Shown piece after piece: positions 52,522 through 61,191 of a DNA stretch of 64,000 nt. The translations under genes were made by a program, and so were the position numbers. Under the pieces are notes generated by a model. It was not told where the DNA came from and made no database searches. It saw nothing but the letters and a program-made list of their open reading frames with translations. How positions within the stretch are numbered: the stretch's first letter is position 1; each line of letters opens with the position of its first letter. The DNA lies in contig NZ_JAAKEI010000008.1 in NCBI RefSeq assembly GCF_011039085.1, positions 43,774 to 107,773 of the forward strand, given 5' to 3'. This DNA comes from Desulfovibrio sp. ZJ369. Its GTDB lineage: Bacteria > Desulfobacterota > Desulfovibrionia > Desulfovibrionales > Desulfovibrionaceae.

Positions 52522-52573
52522 AGCGTCTGGCTGATTTTAGAGCGTTTTGCTCATGAAATGAGCAAAACGCTCT
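52520..52573. repeat. Dispersed palindromic element with perfect A module, copy 18
   Basis: A partial unit is followed by the cleanest copy of the A module (52539-52573): AGAGCGTTTTGCTCAT, spacer GAA, ATGAGCAAAACGCTCT. It is a perfect 16-base-pair stem with a 3-base loop. The block begins in the cobS stop codon. Confidence 0.92.
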
Positions 52574-52595
52574 CTGCCTTCAGAAAGGAGGGAAT

Positions 52596-53174
52596 ATGGA
52601 TTTCAAGCACTATGTGGAGGCGGCCCGCACCTGCCGCCGTTTTGAGGAAGACGCGCCCTTACGCCTGGCGGATCTCGACTGGCTGACGGATTGCGCGCGG
52701 CTTGCGCCCTCAGCCAAAAATGCCCAGGAGCTTCGCTTTATCCTGGTGGGCCCGGGCGACATGTGCCAAAGGCTATTCAGCCTGACCCGCTGGGCCGGGG
52801 CCCTCAAGGACTGGGGAGGTCCGCATCCCGGCGAGCGCCCCACCGCCTTTATCGCTATTTTGATGCCGCAGACCGGCAAGGAGCTGACCTGCTTTGACGT
52901 GGGGATTGCCGCCCAGACCATTCAATTGGCCGCCGCCGGCCGGGGCTGGGGCTGTTGCATGATCCAGTCCTTTGATCACCAGGCCGCTCCCGCTTTGCTC
53001 GGCGTGCCCCAAGGGCTGAAAATAGCCCTGGTTCTGGGCCTGGGCGTTGCCAGGGAAAAACGCGTCGTGGCCCCCATGCCCGCAGACGGATCAGTGACGT
53101 ATTGGCGCGACGCCGAAGGCGTTCACCATGTGCCCAAACGCGCGCTTGAGGATCTGGTGCTGCGGCGCTTTTAG
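52596..53174 (+). CDS. Nitroreductase family FMN protein
   Basis: The 192-residue protein is of the nitroreductase fold. Conserved parts are TCRRFEEDAP near the N-terminus, CARLAPSAKNAQELRFILV and GIAAQTIQLAAAGRGWGCCMIQSF. It is likely an FMN-dependent NAD(P)H oxidoreductase; the natural substrate is unknown. AAGGAGG precedes the ATG. It ends 33 bases from the convergent HdeA-like gene, and both stops are edges of repeat copy 19. Confidence 0.87.
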   Translation: MDFKHYVEAARTCRRFEEDAPLRLADLDWLTDCARLAPSAKNAQELRFILVGPGDMCQRLFSLTRWAGALKDWGGPHPGERPTAFIAILMPQTGKELTCFDVGIAAQTIQLAAAGRGWGCCMIQSFDHQAAPALLGVPQGLKIALVLGLGVAREKRVVAPMPADGSVTYWRDAEGVHHVPKRALEDLVLRRF

Positions 53175-53208
53175 AGCGTTTAGAGCATTTTCTCTTTGAA
53201 AATGCTCT
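53173..53208. repeat. Dispersed palindromic element (B module), copy 19
   Basis: AGAGCGTTT is followed by AGAGCATTTTC ... GAAAATGCTCT (53182-53208). It spans exactly from the nitroreductase stop codon to the stop codon of the HdeA-like gene on the other strand. Confidence 0.85.
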
Positions 53209-53743
53209 ATTTTACGCTTTCGCGCATCACGTCGATCATCAGGGCATCGGGCTTTTTGGAGCAGGCGTCCAGATAGGCCTTGAGCGTCTCATTGCTCTCC
53301 AGCACCGAGCCGGGCTTGCCGCTCTGCTGGCGGTTATACCCATCCAGCCAGATCACAAAGCCGCTGCCGTCGTCCTCATTGGCGCTGTACTCCTTGCAGG
53401 TTGTCTTGTCCGCGCGCCAGGGGCTCTCGGCGGATGCAGACTGATTTTTGCGGGCCGCCTGCCAGACGGCGATCACCTTTTCCGTGGGCTTGGCCTGGCA
53501 GGCGGCATAGGCCTGCTCCAGCAGCGGCGCCATGATGGCCGGGTCGGCGATGGTTTTGCCCTGCGCCGCGGCGACATAGCCGTCGATTTGCAGGCCCTCG
53601 AAGAGGGGCGGCTGGCCTGTGGCGCTGGCAATGGCCAGCAGTTCCGCGCAGATGAACGCAGAGGGATCGATTTTTTCGTCAGCCGCCTGAAGCCCGGCGG
53701 GCAGCGCCAGCATCAGACAGCAGAGGATAAGCAATCTTTTCAT
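53207..53743 (-). CDS. Exported protein with two HdeA-like units
   Basis: The 178-residue protein has a signal peptide (MKRLLILCCLMLALPAGLQA-AD). The mature part looks like a tandem duplication of the acid-chaperone HdeA pattern. Unit 1 holds ICAELLAIA ... YAACQ and unit 2 holds TCKEYS ... LDACSK, each with a Cys pair at HdeA-like spacing. HdeA binds unfolded periplasmic proteins at low pH. A duplicated form in a sulfate reducer is unusual; the assignment is from pattern only. Confidence 0.6.
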   Translation of the reverse strand: MKRLLILCCLMLALPAGLQAADEKIDPSAFICAELLAIASATGQPPLFEGLQIDGYVAAAQGKTIADPAIMAPLLEQAYAACQAKPTEKVIAVWQAARKNQSASAESPWRADKTTCKEYSANEDDGSGFVIWLDGYNRQQSGKPGSVLESNETLKAYLDACSKKPDALMIDVMRESVK

Positions 53744-53815
53744 GTTTTCTCCCTTGGATGGATCGTTGCGACTGTTCTTCCATTACCCATGCAGCGCCAC
53801 CTGTCAACAGGCAAG

Positions 53816-53848
53816 CAAAAACGGCCGCCGAAAATGGTCGGCGGCCGT
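53816..53848 (-). terminator. Terminator of the flx-hdr operon
   Basis: On the minus strand ACGGCCGCCGA and TCGGCGGCCGT form a perfect 11-base-pair stem with a 6-base loop, followed by TTTTG, 22 bases after the flxA stop. Confidence 0.88.
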
Positions 53849-53869
53849 GATGGATGCACAGAAACGGGA

Positions 53870-55045
53870 CTATAACTCCGGCGGCAGTTCCTGCAATTCC
53901 TTCCAGGTAAATACCGGCCCGTCCACACAGACGTAACGGCCGCCGATATTGCAGCGTCCGCAGATGCCGATGCCGCATTTCATGCGTTTTTCCAGGGTGG
54001 TGACGATGTTTTCCGGCGCGAAGTGCAGCTTTTCCAGGGCCTGCACCGTGAACTTGATCATGATCGGCGGCCCGCAGAGCACGGCCACGCAGTTGGACGG
54101 GTCGGGATTCAGCTCCAGCAGCACGTTGGGGATCAGGCCCACCTTGTGTTCCCAGCCCTCAGAGGGCGCGTCAATGCACAATGTGCAGTCCAGGTCGGGC
54201 CGCCGCAGCCAGTCGTCCAGCTCATAGCTGAAGGCCATATCCCTGGGCGTGCGCGCGCCGTACAGCAGGCTGATTTTGCCGTAATCGGCCTTGCGCTCCA
54301 GCAGATGCAGCATGATCGTGCGGATGGGAGCCATGCCGATGCCGCCGCCCACAAAAAAGACATCCTTGCCCTTCCAGCTCTCATAGGGGAAGTAATTGCC
54401 CAAGGGGGCGCGCACGCCCACCTTGTCGCCGGGCGAGAGGCGATGAATGGCCGCGGTCACTTCCCCGGCCTGCATGACCGAGAATTGCAGATAATCCTTT
54501 TGCGAGGGCGGGGAGTTGATCACAAACGTGGATTCGCCCGCGCCGAACACCGAGAGCTGCCCCACCTGGCCCGGCTCGTAGCTGAAGGAGCGCATGGCCT
54601 CGGCATCGTCCAGGATCACGCGCAGGGTCTTGATGTTGCCCGTCTCCTGAATCACTTCCGCCACAGTGGCGGGCATGGGTTTGTAGGGATTGCCCTGCGG
54701 CTTGGGCCGGGGAGAGATCTCCCGCCGCATGCCCTTGCCCGCGGCCGGGGCACGGGTGACGGCCTGGGCTGCGGGAGCCGGCCCGGCGGCAGCGGACGGC
54801 GTTTCCACGGTGGCCGGGACCGCGCTTTCCTTGAGGGCCAGCTCGCCTTCCTCCCGGATCACAGGGGAATGGACTTCGCGCGTTGCCAGTTCCGCATCCG
54901 GCCGCAGCGCGGGCTGTGTCTCGCGGGCCGGAGCCGGAACGGCCTGCTTTTGGGACGCAGCGCCCGTGACCGCCGGTTTGGAAACAGGCTTGGAAGCGGA
55001 TTTGGAAGCGGCTTTGGTTTTGCCGGAGGTTTTCTTGGTTGCCAT
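53870..55045 (-). CDS. flxA: FlxA-like FAD/NAD(P)-binding subunit
   Basis: The 391-residue protein is of the ferredoxin-NADP reductase type. Residues about 120-220 are the FAD domain (SYEPGQVGQLSVFG), followed by the NAD domain FFVGGGIGMAPIRTIML and a C-terminal [2Fe-2S] cluster set CGIGICGRC with a later Cys in YVCVDG. It passes electrons from NAD(H) into the Flx-Hdr complex. Residues 1-117 are a Lys/Ala/Pro-rich tail that resembles histone H1-like linkers. ATG 55045 has TAGGAGC; Met106 is an alternative start. Confidence 0.88.
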   Translation of the reverse strand: MATKKTSGKTKAASKSASKPVSKPAVTGAASQKQAVPAPARETQPALRPDAELATREVHSPVIREEGELALKESAVPATVETPSAAAGPAPAAQAVTRAPAAGKGMRREISPRPKPQGNPYKPMPATVAEVIQETGNIKTLRVILDDAEAMRSFSYEPGQVGQLSVFGAGESTFVINSPPSQKDYLQFSVMQAGEVTAAIHRLSPGDKVGVRAPLGNYFPYESWKGKDVFFVGGGIGMAPIRTIMLHLLERKADYGKISLLYGARTPRDMAFSYELDDWLRRPDLDCTLCIDAPSEGWEHKVGLIPNVLLELNPDPSNCVAVLCGPPIMIKFTVQALEKLHFAPENIVTTLEKRMKCGIGICGRCNIGGRYVCVDGPVFTWKELQELPPEL

Positions 55046-55056
55046 GCGTTTTGCTC

Positions 55057-56130
55057 CTACTCGGCGGTGGCCTGTTTGGCGTTGAGCGCGGCAAGCACTA
55101 TGGCGCGGATGTCCAGACAGACGGGGCAGTTGCTGATGCAGCGGCCGCAACCGCTGCAGGAGAAAGCCCCCCAGTTTTCAGGATAGGTGGAGAACTTGTG
55201 CGACACGCGGTTGCGCATACGAAAGGCCTTGAGCGCGCGCGGGTTGTGCCCGCTGGCCTCGCGGGTGAACAGGGAGGACATGCAGTTGTCCCAACTGCGC
55301 AGGCGGCGGCCGCCCTTTTCGCTCAGGCCCTCGCCCTCGTCCGTGATGCTGAAGCAATAGCAGGTGGGGCAGAAGTAGGTGCAGGCCCCGCAGGACAGGC
55401 AGCGATCGGTCTGCTTCTGCCAGAACTCCGTATTGCTGAAGAGGGCGGCCAGTTTTTGCGGCGCGTCCTTGATATTGGGCGCGGGTTCCAGACTGGCCCA
55501 GGCCGCCTTGCGCGCTTCTTCGGCCTGGGGGAAGCGCTCCGCGCCGTCCGGCAGATCCGTGGCGGCCAGCAGTTCCTCGCCTCCGGGCGTCACAGCCTGA
55601 AGCACATAGCCGCCTTCCACCTCGGTCATGAGCACGTCCGAGCCCTCAAGCGAAGTGGGGCCGCCGCCGACCCAGTGGCAGAAACAGGTGTTGCAGCCCG
55701 AAGCGCAGGTCAGCGTGAGCACCGTGAGCTGATCGCGGCGCGCCTTGTAGTAGGGATCGGCAAAGGGGCCTTCCAGATAGGGCCGATCCAGCACGGCAAA
55801 GCCGCGCGCGTCGCAGGGCCGGCAGGCAAAGACCACCGTGGGCTGCGCCTTGATGCCGTCCTCCAGACTGATGCTCACGCGTTCCGGATTTTCCGGATCC
55901 TTGCTTTTTTTGTAGGTCAGCAGGGTTTCGCACTGGGGCAGCACAGCCGCCTTGGGCGGCACGGTGGCCTTTTCCAGCGTGAAGGGCTGGCCCTGCTTCC
56001 AGGCCTCGAAAACCACCGAGCGCTTGTTGGCCGGTTTTTCCACCGGCACGAGCACGCGGCGGCCGTTTTGCGAGAGGAAGGCCAGAAGGCCGGGCAGGCC
56101 GTCGGATGTGACAAAGCGGGTGATGCTCAT
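55057..56130 (-). CDS. flxB: FlxB-like iron-sulfur protein
   Basis: The 357-residue protein is similar to the AsrA/hydrogenase-linked iron-sulfur subunits. The N-terminal two thirds hold a Cys pair region (CRPCDARGF, CASGCNTCFCHW). Two [4Fe-4S] sets lie near the C-terminus (CLSCGACTYFCP and CSGCGRCISNCP). It would link the flavoprotein FlxA to the rest of the complex. Its start overlaps the upstream gene by four bases (ATGA-type), showing translational coupling. Confidence 0.88.
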   Translation of the reverse strand: MSITRFVTSDGLPGLLAFLSQNGRRVLVPVEKPANKRSVVFEAWKQGQPFTLEKATVPPKAAVLPQCETLLTYKKSKDPENPERVSISLEDGIKAQPTVVFACRPCDARGFAVLDRPYLEGPFADPYYKARRDQLTVLTLTCASGCNTCFCHWVGGGPTSLEGSDVLMTEVEGGYVLQAVTPGGEELLAATDLPDGAERFPQAEEARKAAWASLEPAPNIKDAPQKLAALFSNTEFWQKQTDRCLSCGACTYFCPTCYCFSITDEGEGLSEKGGRRLRSWDNCMSSLFTREASGHNPRALKAFRMRNRVSHKFSTYPENWGAFSCSGCGRCISNCPVCLDIRAIVLAALNAKQATAE

Positions 56131-57575
56131 TTCCAGTCCCTCTCATGGATGTTCTTTTCTTCCAGCTCGTAGCCGAGCAGCGGCGGCACGGCGGCCGGGT
56201 CCAGGCCCGCCTTGTAGTCGTCAAAGAGCTGCCCCACGGCCCGGGCGATCTGCTGGCGCAGGGCCAGAATGGGGATGCCCACCGGGCAGGCGCGCTGACA
56301 TTCGCCGCAGCCCGTGCAGCGCCCGGCCAGATGCAGAGCGTGCACAGTCTGGAAAAAGAGTTTTTCGCGCGTGCTGTCATCCTGGCTCATCCAGTGCGGA
56401 TCGCGGCTTTCGGCCACGCAGAAGTCGCGGCACACGCACATGGGGCAGGCGTTGCGGCAGGCATAGCAGCGCAGGCAGCGCTCCATCTGGCCGCGCCAGA
56501 AGGCCATGCGCTCTTCCAGACTCATGGAATCGAGCAGGGCCAGCTCCGGCGGGGTGACCGCGCCCGGAGCCACCTTGACCGGCTCGCCGATGCGCGTGTC
56601 AGCCACAGTGGCCAGGGGCATGGCGCAGCCGTAGCATTTGCCCTGGGCGAAATCGGTCATGCAGAAGCGGTGTTCCTTGCCGTCGGCCGTGACAGTCACG
56701 CCGGCCTCGTCATAAGCCACATTGTCGATCCTGCTGTAGCGGCCCAGCTCCTGATTGACCCGGGCCATGTCCAGCGTGCCTTCGCAGGGCAGGGCGAAAA
56801 TGGTCACGTCCTCGCGCCGGATCAGATTCTCCTGCAAGAGTTCCACAACGGAGCGCGAATCGCAGCCCTTGACCACGATGCCCACTTTCCTGCCCTTGAA
56901 CGAGGGCAGGTAAACGGCCGGGTTGTTCACGTTAAAGGGGCCCCAGACCAGCTTGTCCACGTCTTCAGGGGTCCGCATGAACAAGGGCACGGTATGCGCG
57001 CCGTCATAGCCCTGCTGCCAGCCGATCACGCAGTCAAGTTCCGGCAGTCTGGCCTTGATGGCTTCCTTGAGCCGGTCCAGGGCGACGTGCTGGCCCGTGC
57101 CCAGGGGGCGCAGGGAGGTCAGGGCCATGTCCGCGATTTTCAGCAGGGGTTCGGAATCTTCCAGGCGGGGCGCAGGGCCCAGCTTGTGGATGCGATCCGT
57201 GAAGACCGTGACCACCTGCTGCCAGCGCTGGCCTTCGGAAGCCGACACCCAGGTGTACTCGAATCGCTGATCGTCAATGCCCAGCACGGGCAGGAACTGC
57301 TTGAGCACTTCCAGACGGCGGCGGGCATAGAAGTTGCCGGCCGCGTAGTGGCAGTCGCGCGGATGGCAGCCGGAAACCAGCACGCCGTCCGCGCCGTTGA
57401 GCAGGGCCTTGACGATGAAGAGCGGGTCGATGCGGCCCGAACAGGGCACGCGGATGATCCTGAGATCCGTGGGCTGCCCGGCGCGGGCCACGCCCGCGGT
57501 GTCCGCGCCGCCGTAGGAGCACCAGTTGCAGAGAAAACCCACAATCCGCAGTTCTTTGCCGTTCAGCACTGGCAT
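56127..57575 (-). CDS. Fused FlxD (MvhD-like) and FlxC-like iron-sulfur protein
   Basis: The 482-residue protein has an MvhD-like [2Fe-2S] domain at residues 1-140 (FLCNWCSYGGADTAG, RVPCSGRIDP, SGCHPRDCHY). A longer region follows, with a CDSRSVVELLQENL segment and two [4Fe-4S] sets (CLRCYACRNACP and CTGCGECQRACP). MvhD-type domains carry electrons into HdrA. In D. vulgaris the FlxC and FlxD functions are separate genes, so this looks like a fusion. The ATG at 57575 overlaps the end of hdrA by 13 bases. Confidence 0.85.
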   Translation of the reverse strand: MPVLNGKELRIVGFLCNWCSYGGADTAGVARAGQPTDLRIIRVPCSGRIDPLFIVKALLNGADGVLVSGCHPRDCHYAAGNFYARRRLEVLKQFLPVLGIDDQRFEYTWVSASEGQRWQQVVTVFTDRIHKLGPAPRLEDSEPLLKIADMALTSLRPLGTGQHVALDRLKEAIKARLPELDCVIGWQQGYDGAHTVPLFMRTPEDVDKLVWGPFNVNNPAVYLPSFKGRKVGIVVKGCDSRSVVELLQENLIRREDVTIFALPCEGTLDMARVNQELGRYSRIDNVAYDEAGVTVTADGKEHRFCMTDFAQGKCYGCAMPLATVADTRIGEPVKVAPGAVTPPELALLDSMSLEERMAFWRGQMERCLRCYACRNACPMCVCRDFCVAESRDPHWMSQDDSTREKLFFQTVHALHLAGRCTGCGECQRACPVGIPILALRQQIARAVGQLFDDYKAGLDPAAVPPLLGYELEEKNIHERDWK

Positions 57576-59524
57576 AGCGCGTTCACCTCCGCAAGAATCT
57601 GGTTGTCGGTGGAATGCGAAAGCTGGATGGCGCCCTGCGGACAGGTGGACGTGCACAGCCCGCAGCCCTGGCAGACGGTCTCAATGACCTGGGCCTTCTG
57701 CTCGCCGCGGATCTCCACTTCCTTGATGGCTCCGAAGGGGCAGCAGCGGATGCACTTGCCGCAGTCCACGCAGCGGCGGATGTCCACCTGGGCGATCTGC
57801 GGGTCGCTCTCCAGCTTGTCGCGGGCGAAAAGCGCCAGCACTTTGGCCGCGGCGGCCGAGCCCTGGGCCACGGAGGCCGGGATGTCCTTGGCCCCCTGGC
57901 AGACGCCTGCCAGAAAGACCCCGGCGGTATTGGTCTCCACGGGCTTGAGCTTCACATGGCTTTCCATGAAAAAGCCGTACTGGTCATAGGAAATGCGCAG
58001 TTTCTCGGCCAGTTGCGGCGAGCCCTCGCTGGCCTCAATGCCCACGGCCAGAACCACCAGGTCGGCCCTGATCTCCACGGGCTCGCCCAGCAGGGTGTCC
58101 ACGCCCATGACCACATACTGGCCGTTGCCGTCGGGATAAATCTGCGAAACGCGGCCCCGGATGTATTCTGTGCCGTATTCCTCCATGGCCCGGCGGGTGA
58201 ATTCGTCGTACATCTTGCCCGGCGCGCGGATGTCCATGTAAAAGACATAGGACTGGGAATTGGGGATGTGGTCCCTGGTCAGCACGGCCTGCTTGGCCGT
58301 GTACATGCAGCAGAAGCCAGAGCAGTAGGGGCGGCCGATGGATTTGTCACGCGAGCCCACGCACTGGATGAAGACCACCTTCTGCGGCTCGCGGCCGTCC
58401 GAGGGCCGCAGGATGTGCCCGCCCGTGGGGCCCGATGCGGAAAGCAGGCGCTCGTACTGCAGGGAGGTGATCACGTCCGGGTAGCGGCCGCCGCCGTACT
58501 CCTGGTAAATGGTCCAGTCCATCAGATCATAGCCCGTGGCCGCCACAATGGAACCCACCTCCTCAGTGACGACCTCGTCCTGCATGTCGTACCGGATGGC
58601 CCCGGTAGGGCAGACCTTGGCGCAGACCCCACACTTGCCCTTGACGAGCTGGCGGCAGTGCGCGGCGTTGATCACCGCCTTCTTGGGGATGGCCTGGGGA
58701 AAGGCAATGGTGATGGCCGTGGTCAGGCCCGTGAACTCGTTGAAGGCGTCGGGAGTTTTTTTGCTCGGGCATTTTTCGGTGCAGGCCCCGCAGCCCGTGC
58801 ACTTGCTCCAGTCCACATAGGTGGCCTTTTTGCGGATCTTGACCGTGAAATTGCCCACATAGCCGGAAATATCCTCCACTTCCGAATAGGCGTAGAGCGT
58901 GATGTTGGGGTGCTGGGCCACGTCCACCATCTTGGGCCCCAGGATGCAGGCCGAGCAGTCCACCGTGGGAAAGGTCTTGTCCAGCTTGGCCATTTTGCCG
59001 CCAATGGTGGCCTCGCGCTCCACCAGAATCACGGGCACGCCGCCGTCGGCGCAGTCCAGGGCGGCCTGAATGCCGGCCACGCCGCCGCCGATGATCAGCA
59101 CCTTTCTGGTCACGTCAAAGGATTTGGCCTGCAGCGGCTTGTTGTTGCGCAGCTTGGCCACGGCCATTTCCACCAGTTCGGCGGCCTTGTTGGTATTGGC
59201 TTCCTTGTCCTTGCCGATCCAGGAGACATGCTCGCGGATATTGGCCATTTCAAACATGTAGCGGTTCAGGCCCGCCCGCTCCACAGTGCGGCGGAAGGTG
59301 GGCTCGTGCATGCGCGGAGTGCAGGAGGCCACGACCACGCCGTCCAGCCTGTGCTCGTGGATGGCGGCCTCAATGGCGGCCTGGCCCGGCTCGGCGCAGG
59401 TATACATGGGATCGTCGGCATAGACCACGTCCGGCAGGCCGCGGGCCATTTCAGCCACCCTGGCGCAGTCCACCGTGCCGCCGATATTGCTGCCGCAATG
59501 GCAGATAAAAACGCCTATTCTCAT
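57563..59524 (-). CDS. hdrA: Heterodisulfide reductase subunit A-like, HdrA
   Basis: The 653-residue flavoprotein has an N-terminal iron-sulfur region (FICHCGSNIGG and VVASCTPRMHEPTF). The FAD fold is IIGGGVAGIQAALDCA. Four ferredoxin-type Cys sets follow: CTGCGACTEKCP, CGVCAKVCP, CVDCGKCIRCCP and CQGCGLCTSTCP. HdrA is the site of flavin-based electron bifurcation, taking electrons from the MvhD-like domain. It overlaps hdrB by four bases. Confidence 0.94.
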   Translation of the reverse strand: MRIGVFICHCGSNIGGTVDCARVAEMARGLPDVVYADDPMYTCAEPGQAAIEAAIHEHRLDGVVVASCTPRMHEPTFRRTVERAGLNRYMFEMANIREHVSWIGKDKEANTNKAAELVEMAVAKLRNNKPLQAKSFDVTRKVLIIGGGVAGIQAALDCADGGVPVILVEREATIGGKMAKLDKTFPTVDCSACILGPKMVDVAQHPNITLYAYSEVEDISGYVGNFTVKIRKKATYVDWSKCTGCGACTEKCPSKKTPDAFNEFTGLTTAITIAFPQAIPKKAVINAAHCRQLVKGKCGVCAKVCPTGAIRYDMQDEVVTEEVGSIVAATGYDLMDWTIYQEYGGGRYPDVITSLQYERLLSASGPTGGHILRPSDGREPQKVVFIQCVGSRDKSIGRPYCSGFCCMYTAKQAVLTRDHIPNSQSYVFYMDIRAPGKMYDEFTRRAMEEYGTEYIRGRVSQIYPDGNGQYVVMGVDTLLGEPVEIRADLVVLAVGIEASEGSPQLAEKLRISYDQYGFFMESHVKLKPVETNTAGVFLAGVCQGAKDIPASVAQGSAAAAKVLALFARDKLESDPQIAQVDIRRCVDCGKCIRCCPFGAIKEVEIRGEQKAQVIETVCQGCGLCTSTCPQGAIQLSHSTDNQILAEVNALCQC

Positions 59525-60498
59525 GATCTGCCTCCTTCAGCGGCTTCGGCCCGATCCGGCTGTTCAGCCGCTTTGGCTGCGGCCGTTTTCGCTTCCCGCG
59601 CTGCGGCCTCGCGCGCCTCGGCCTGCCGCAGGCCGTCCAGCTTGTTGATCAGGCCGTCGGCGCTCACGCGGAGTTTTTCCAGGCCGAGGTGCTCGGGCGC
59701 AAAGCCGAAGGCCAGGCCCATCATCTGCGTGAAGTAGAGCACGGGCATACAGAAAAAGGCATCCACCGCCCTGGAGGCCTGAGCCTGCCGCAAATCCAGA
59801 TTCATCTGGCAGAGCGGGCAGGCCACCACCACGGCATCCACGCCCAGGCGCGTGGCCAGCTCCAGGATGCGGCCGGAATTGCGCGCGGTCATGGCCCGTT
59901 CGGGAATGCCGTAGGAGGCCCCGCAACAGGCGGTCTTGAGCGGAAAATCGACCATTTCCGCGCCGCAGGCGGTCAGCAGGCTTTCCATGAGCGTGGGATT
60001 TTCAGGATCGCCGAAATCCATGATTTCCGGCGGGCGGCTCATCAGGCAGCCGTAATATGCGGCCAGCCTGAGACCCTTGAGGCTTTTGCGCACACGCGCG
60101 GCAATGGCGGCCGCGTCGCAGTTTGCGGCAATGCCCTGCATCACCGAGGTGACCGGCGGAAAGTGCGCGGCCGCGGGATTGTCCAGCAGCGCGTCCACGC
60201 GCGCGCGGAATGCGGCGTCTTCCATGCGTTTGGAAGCGTGGCGCAAATTGGAAAGGCAGCTTGGGCAGGGCGTGAGCAAAACTTCCGCCTCCTGCCGCGC
60301 CGCAATGTCCAGATTGCGGGCGCAGAGCGCCGCGGAAAGCTCGGTGTCCACGGCATGGGCCGGGGTGGAGCCGCAGCAGTTCCAGCCGGGGATTTCCTCC
60401 AGGCGCATGCCCAGGGCAGCGCAGACGGCCTGGGTGGATTTTTCGTAATCCGCCGAGGAGCCCTTGGCCGAGCAGCCGGGATAATAGGCGAACTTCAT
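59521..60498 (-). CDS. hdrB: Heterodisulfide reductase subunit B-like, HdrB
   Basis: The 325-residue protein has two CCG domains with the pattern C-xn-CCG-xn-CxxC (YYPGCSAKG, WNCCGS and TPCPSC in the first; YYGCLMS, TACCGAS and CPLC in the second). These bind the noncubane [4Fe-4S] clusters that cleave a disulfide. The C-terminus is an Ala/Glu/Arg-rich tail of about 40 residues. In sulfate reducers the true substrate is thought to be a DsrC-type disulfide. Confidence 0.93.
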   Translation of the reverse strand: MKFAYYPGCSAKGSSADYEKSTQAVCAALGMRLEEIPGWNCCGSTPAHAVDTELSAALCARNLDIAARQEAEVLLTPCPSCLSNLRHASKRMEDAAFRARVDALLDNPAAAHFPPVTSVMQGIAANCDAAAIAARVRKSLKGLRLAAYYGCLMSRPPEIMDFGDPENPTLMESLLTACGAEMVDFPLKTACCGASYGIPERAMTARNSGRILELATRLGVDAVVVACPLCQMNLDLRQAQASRAVDAFFCMPVLYFTQMMGLAFGFAPEHLGLEKLRVSADGLINKLDGLRQAEAREAAAREAKTAAAKAAEQPDRAEAAEGGRS

Positions 60499-61079
60499 GG
60501 CCGCACCCCCTCGTGTCTGGCGCGTTCCTTGTAGCGTTTGAAAATGCGGGCCACGGCCGCGGCGCCGCCGTCAGGGATGGCGTGGGGCTTGAAGCCCAGC
60601 TTTTTCTTTTTCAGGGCCTCGGGCGCAAGATCCAGATCCGTGAACAGGTGCATGGAACGCATCATGTACAGGGCCATGGTTCCGATCTCATAGGTTCTGC
60701 CGAAAGCGCGCACCGTATCCAGAAAAGAAAACCAGAACTTTTCCACCTTGGGCACGGCAACCCGGCCTTCCTTGCGGGCCATGTGCCGCAGCGTCTCCAT
60801 GACGGCCGCCACGTCGATATTGTTGGGGCAGCGCAGGGAACAGGTGGAGCAGGACAGGCACATCCAGATGGCGCGCGAGTTGAGCACCTCGTCTTTCAGA
60901 CCGAGCTGCACGCCGCGCATGATCTGATTGACCTGCCGGTCATAGGCGAAACCGGCGGGACAGCCTGCCGTGCAATTGCCGCACTGGTAGCAGGTGGACA
61001 CGTTTTGGCCGCTTTGCGCCTCCACTTCCGCCGTAAAGGCGGCGTCGCGCATCCGGCTCAGGTTGATGGCGTCGTTCAT
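60495..61079 (-). CDS. hdrC: Heterodisulfide reductase subunit C-like, HdrC
   Basis: The 194-residue iron-sulfur protein has two [4Fe-4S] sets (CYQCGNCTAGCP and CLSCSTCSLRCP) and bridges HdrA and HdrB. It is the first gene of the operon; hdrB begins four bases before its stop. The start ATG has GAGAG upstream. A promoter-like pair lies 80-105 bases upstream. Confidence 0.92.
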   Translation of the reverse strand: MNDAINLSRMRDAAFTAEVEAQSGQNVSTCYQCGNCTAGCPAGFAYDRQVNQIMRGVQLGLKDEVLNSRAIWMCLSCSTCSLRCPNNIDVAAVMETLRHMARKEGRVAVPKVEKFWFSFLDTVRAFGRTYEIGTMALYMMRSMHLFTDLDLAPEALKKKKLGFKPHAIPDGGAAAVARIFKRYKERARHEGVRP

Positions 61080-61157
61080 GGCAACTCTCTGGTTAGAGGC
61101 TGAAGATGTGGACGGATGAAAGCCAAGATTTTTTTGTCTACAGGAAGATACAGTAAA

Positions 61158-61185
61158 AATCTAGCTACCGGCCGGAGAAAGTCAA
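61158..61185 (-). promoter_or_regulatory. Putative promoter of the hdr-flx operon
   Basis: On the minus strand TTGACT and TAGATT are separated by 16 bases, about 80 bases before the hdrC start, just after the aroQ stop. Confidence 0.5.
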
Positions 61186-61191
61186 ATATGG

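Noticed and set aside
61134..61157. Rex operator upstream of hdrC
   Set aside because: TTGTCTACA...ATACAGTAA is only loosely symmetric and does not match TTGTG-N8-CACAA spacing.
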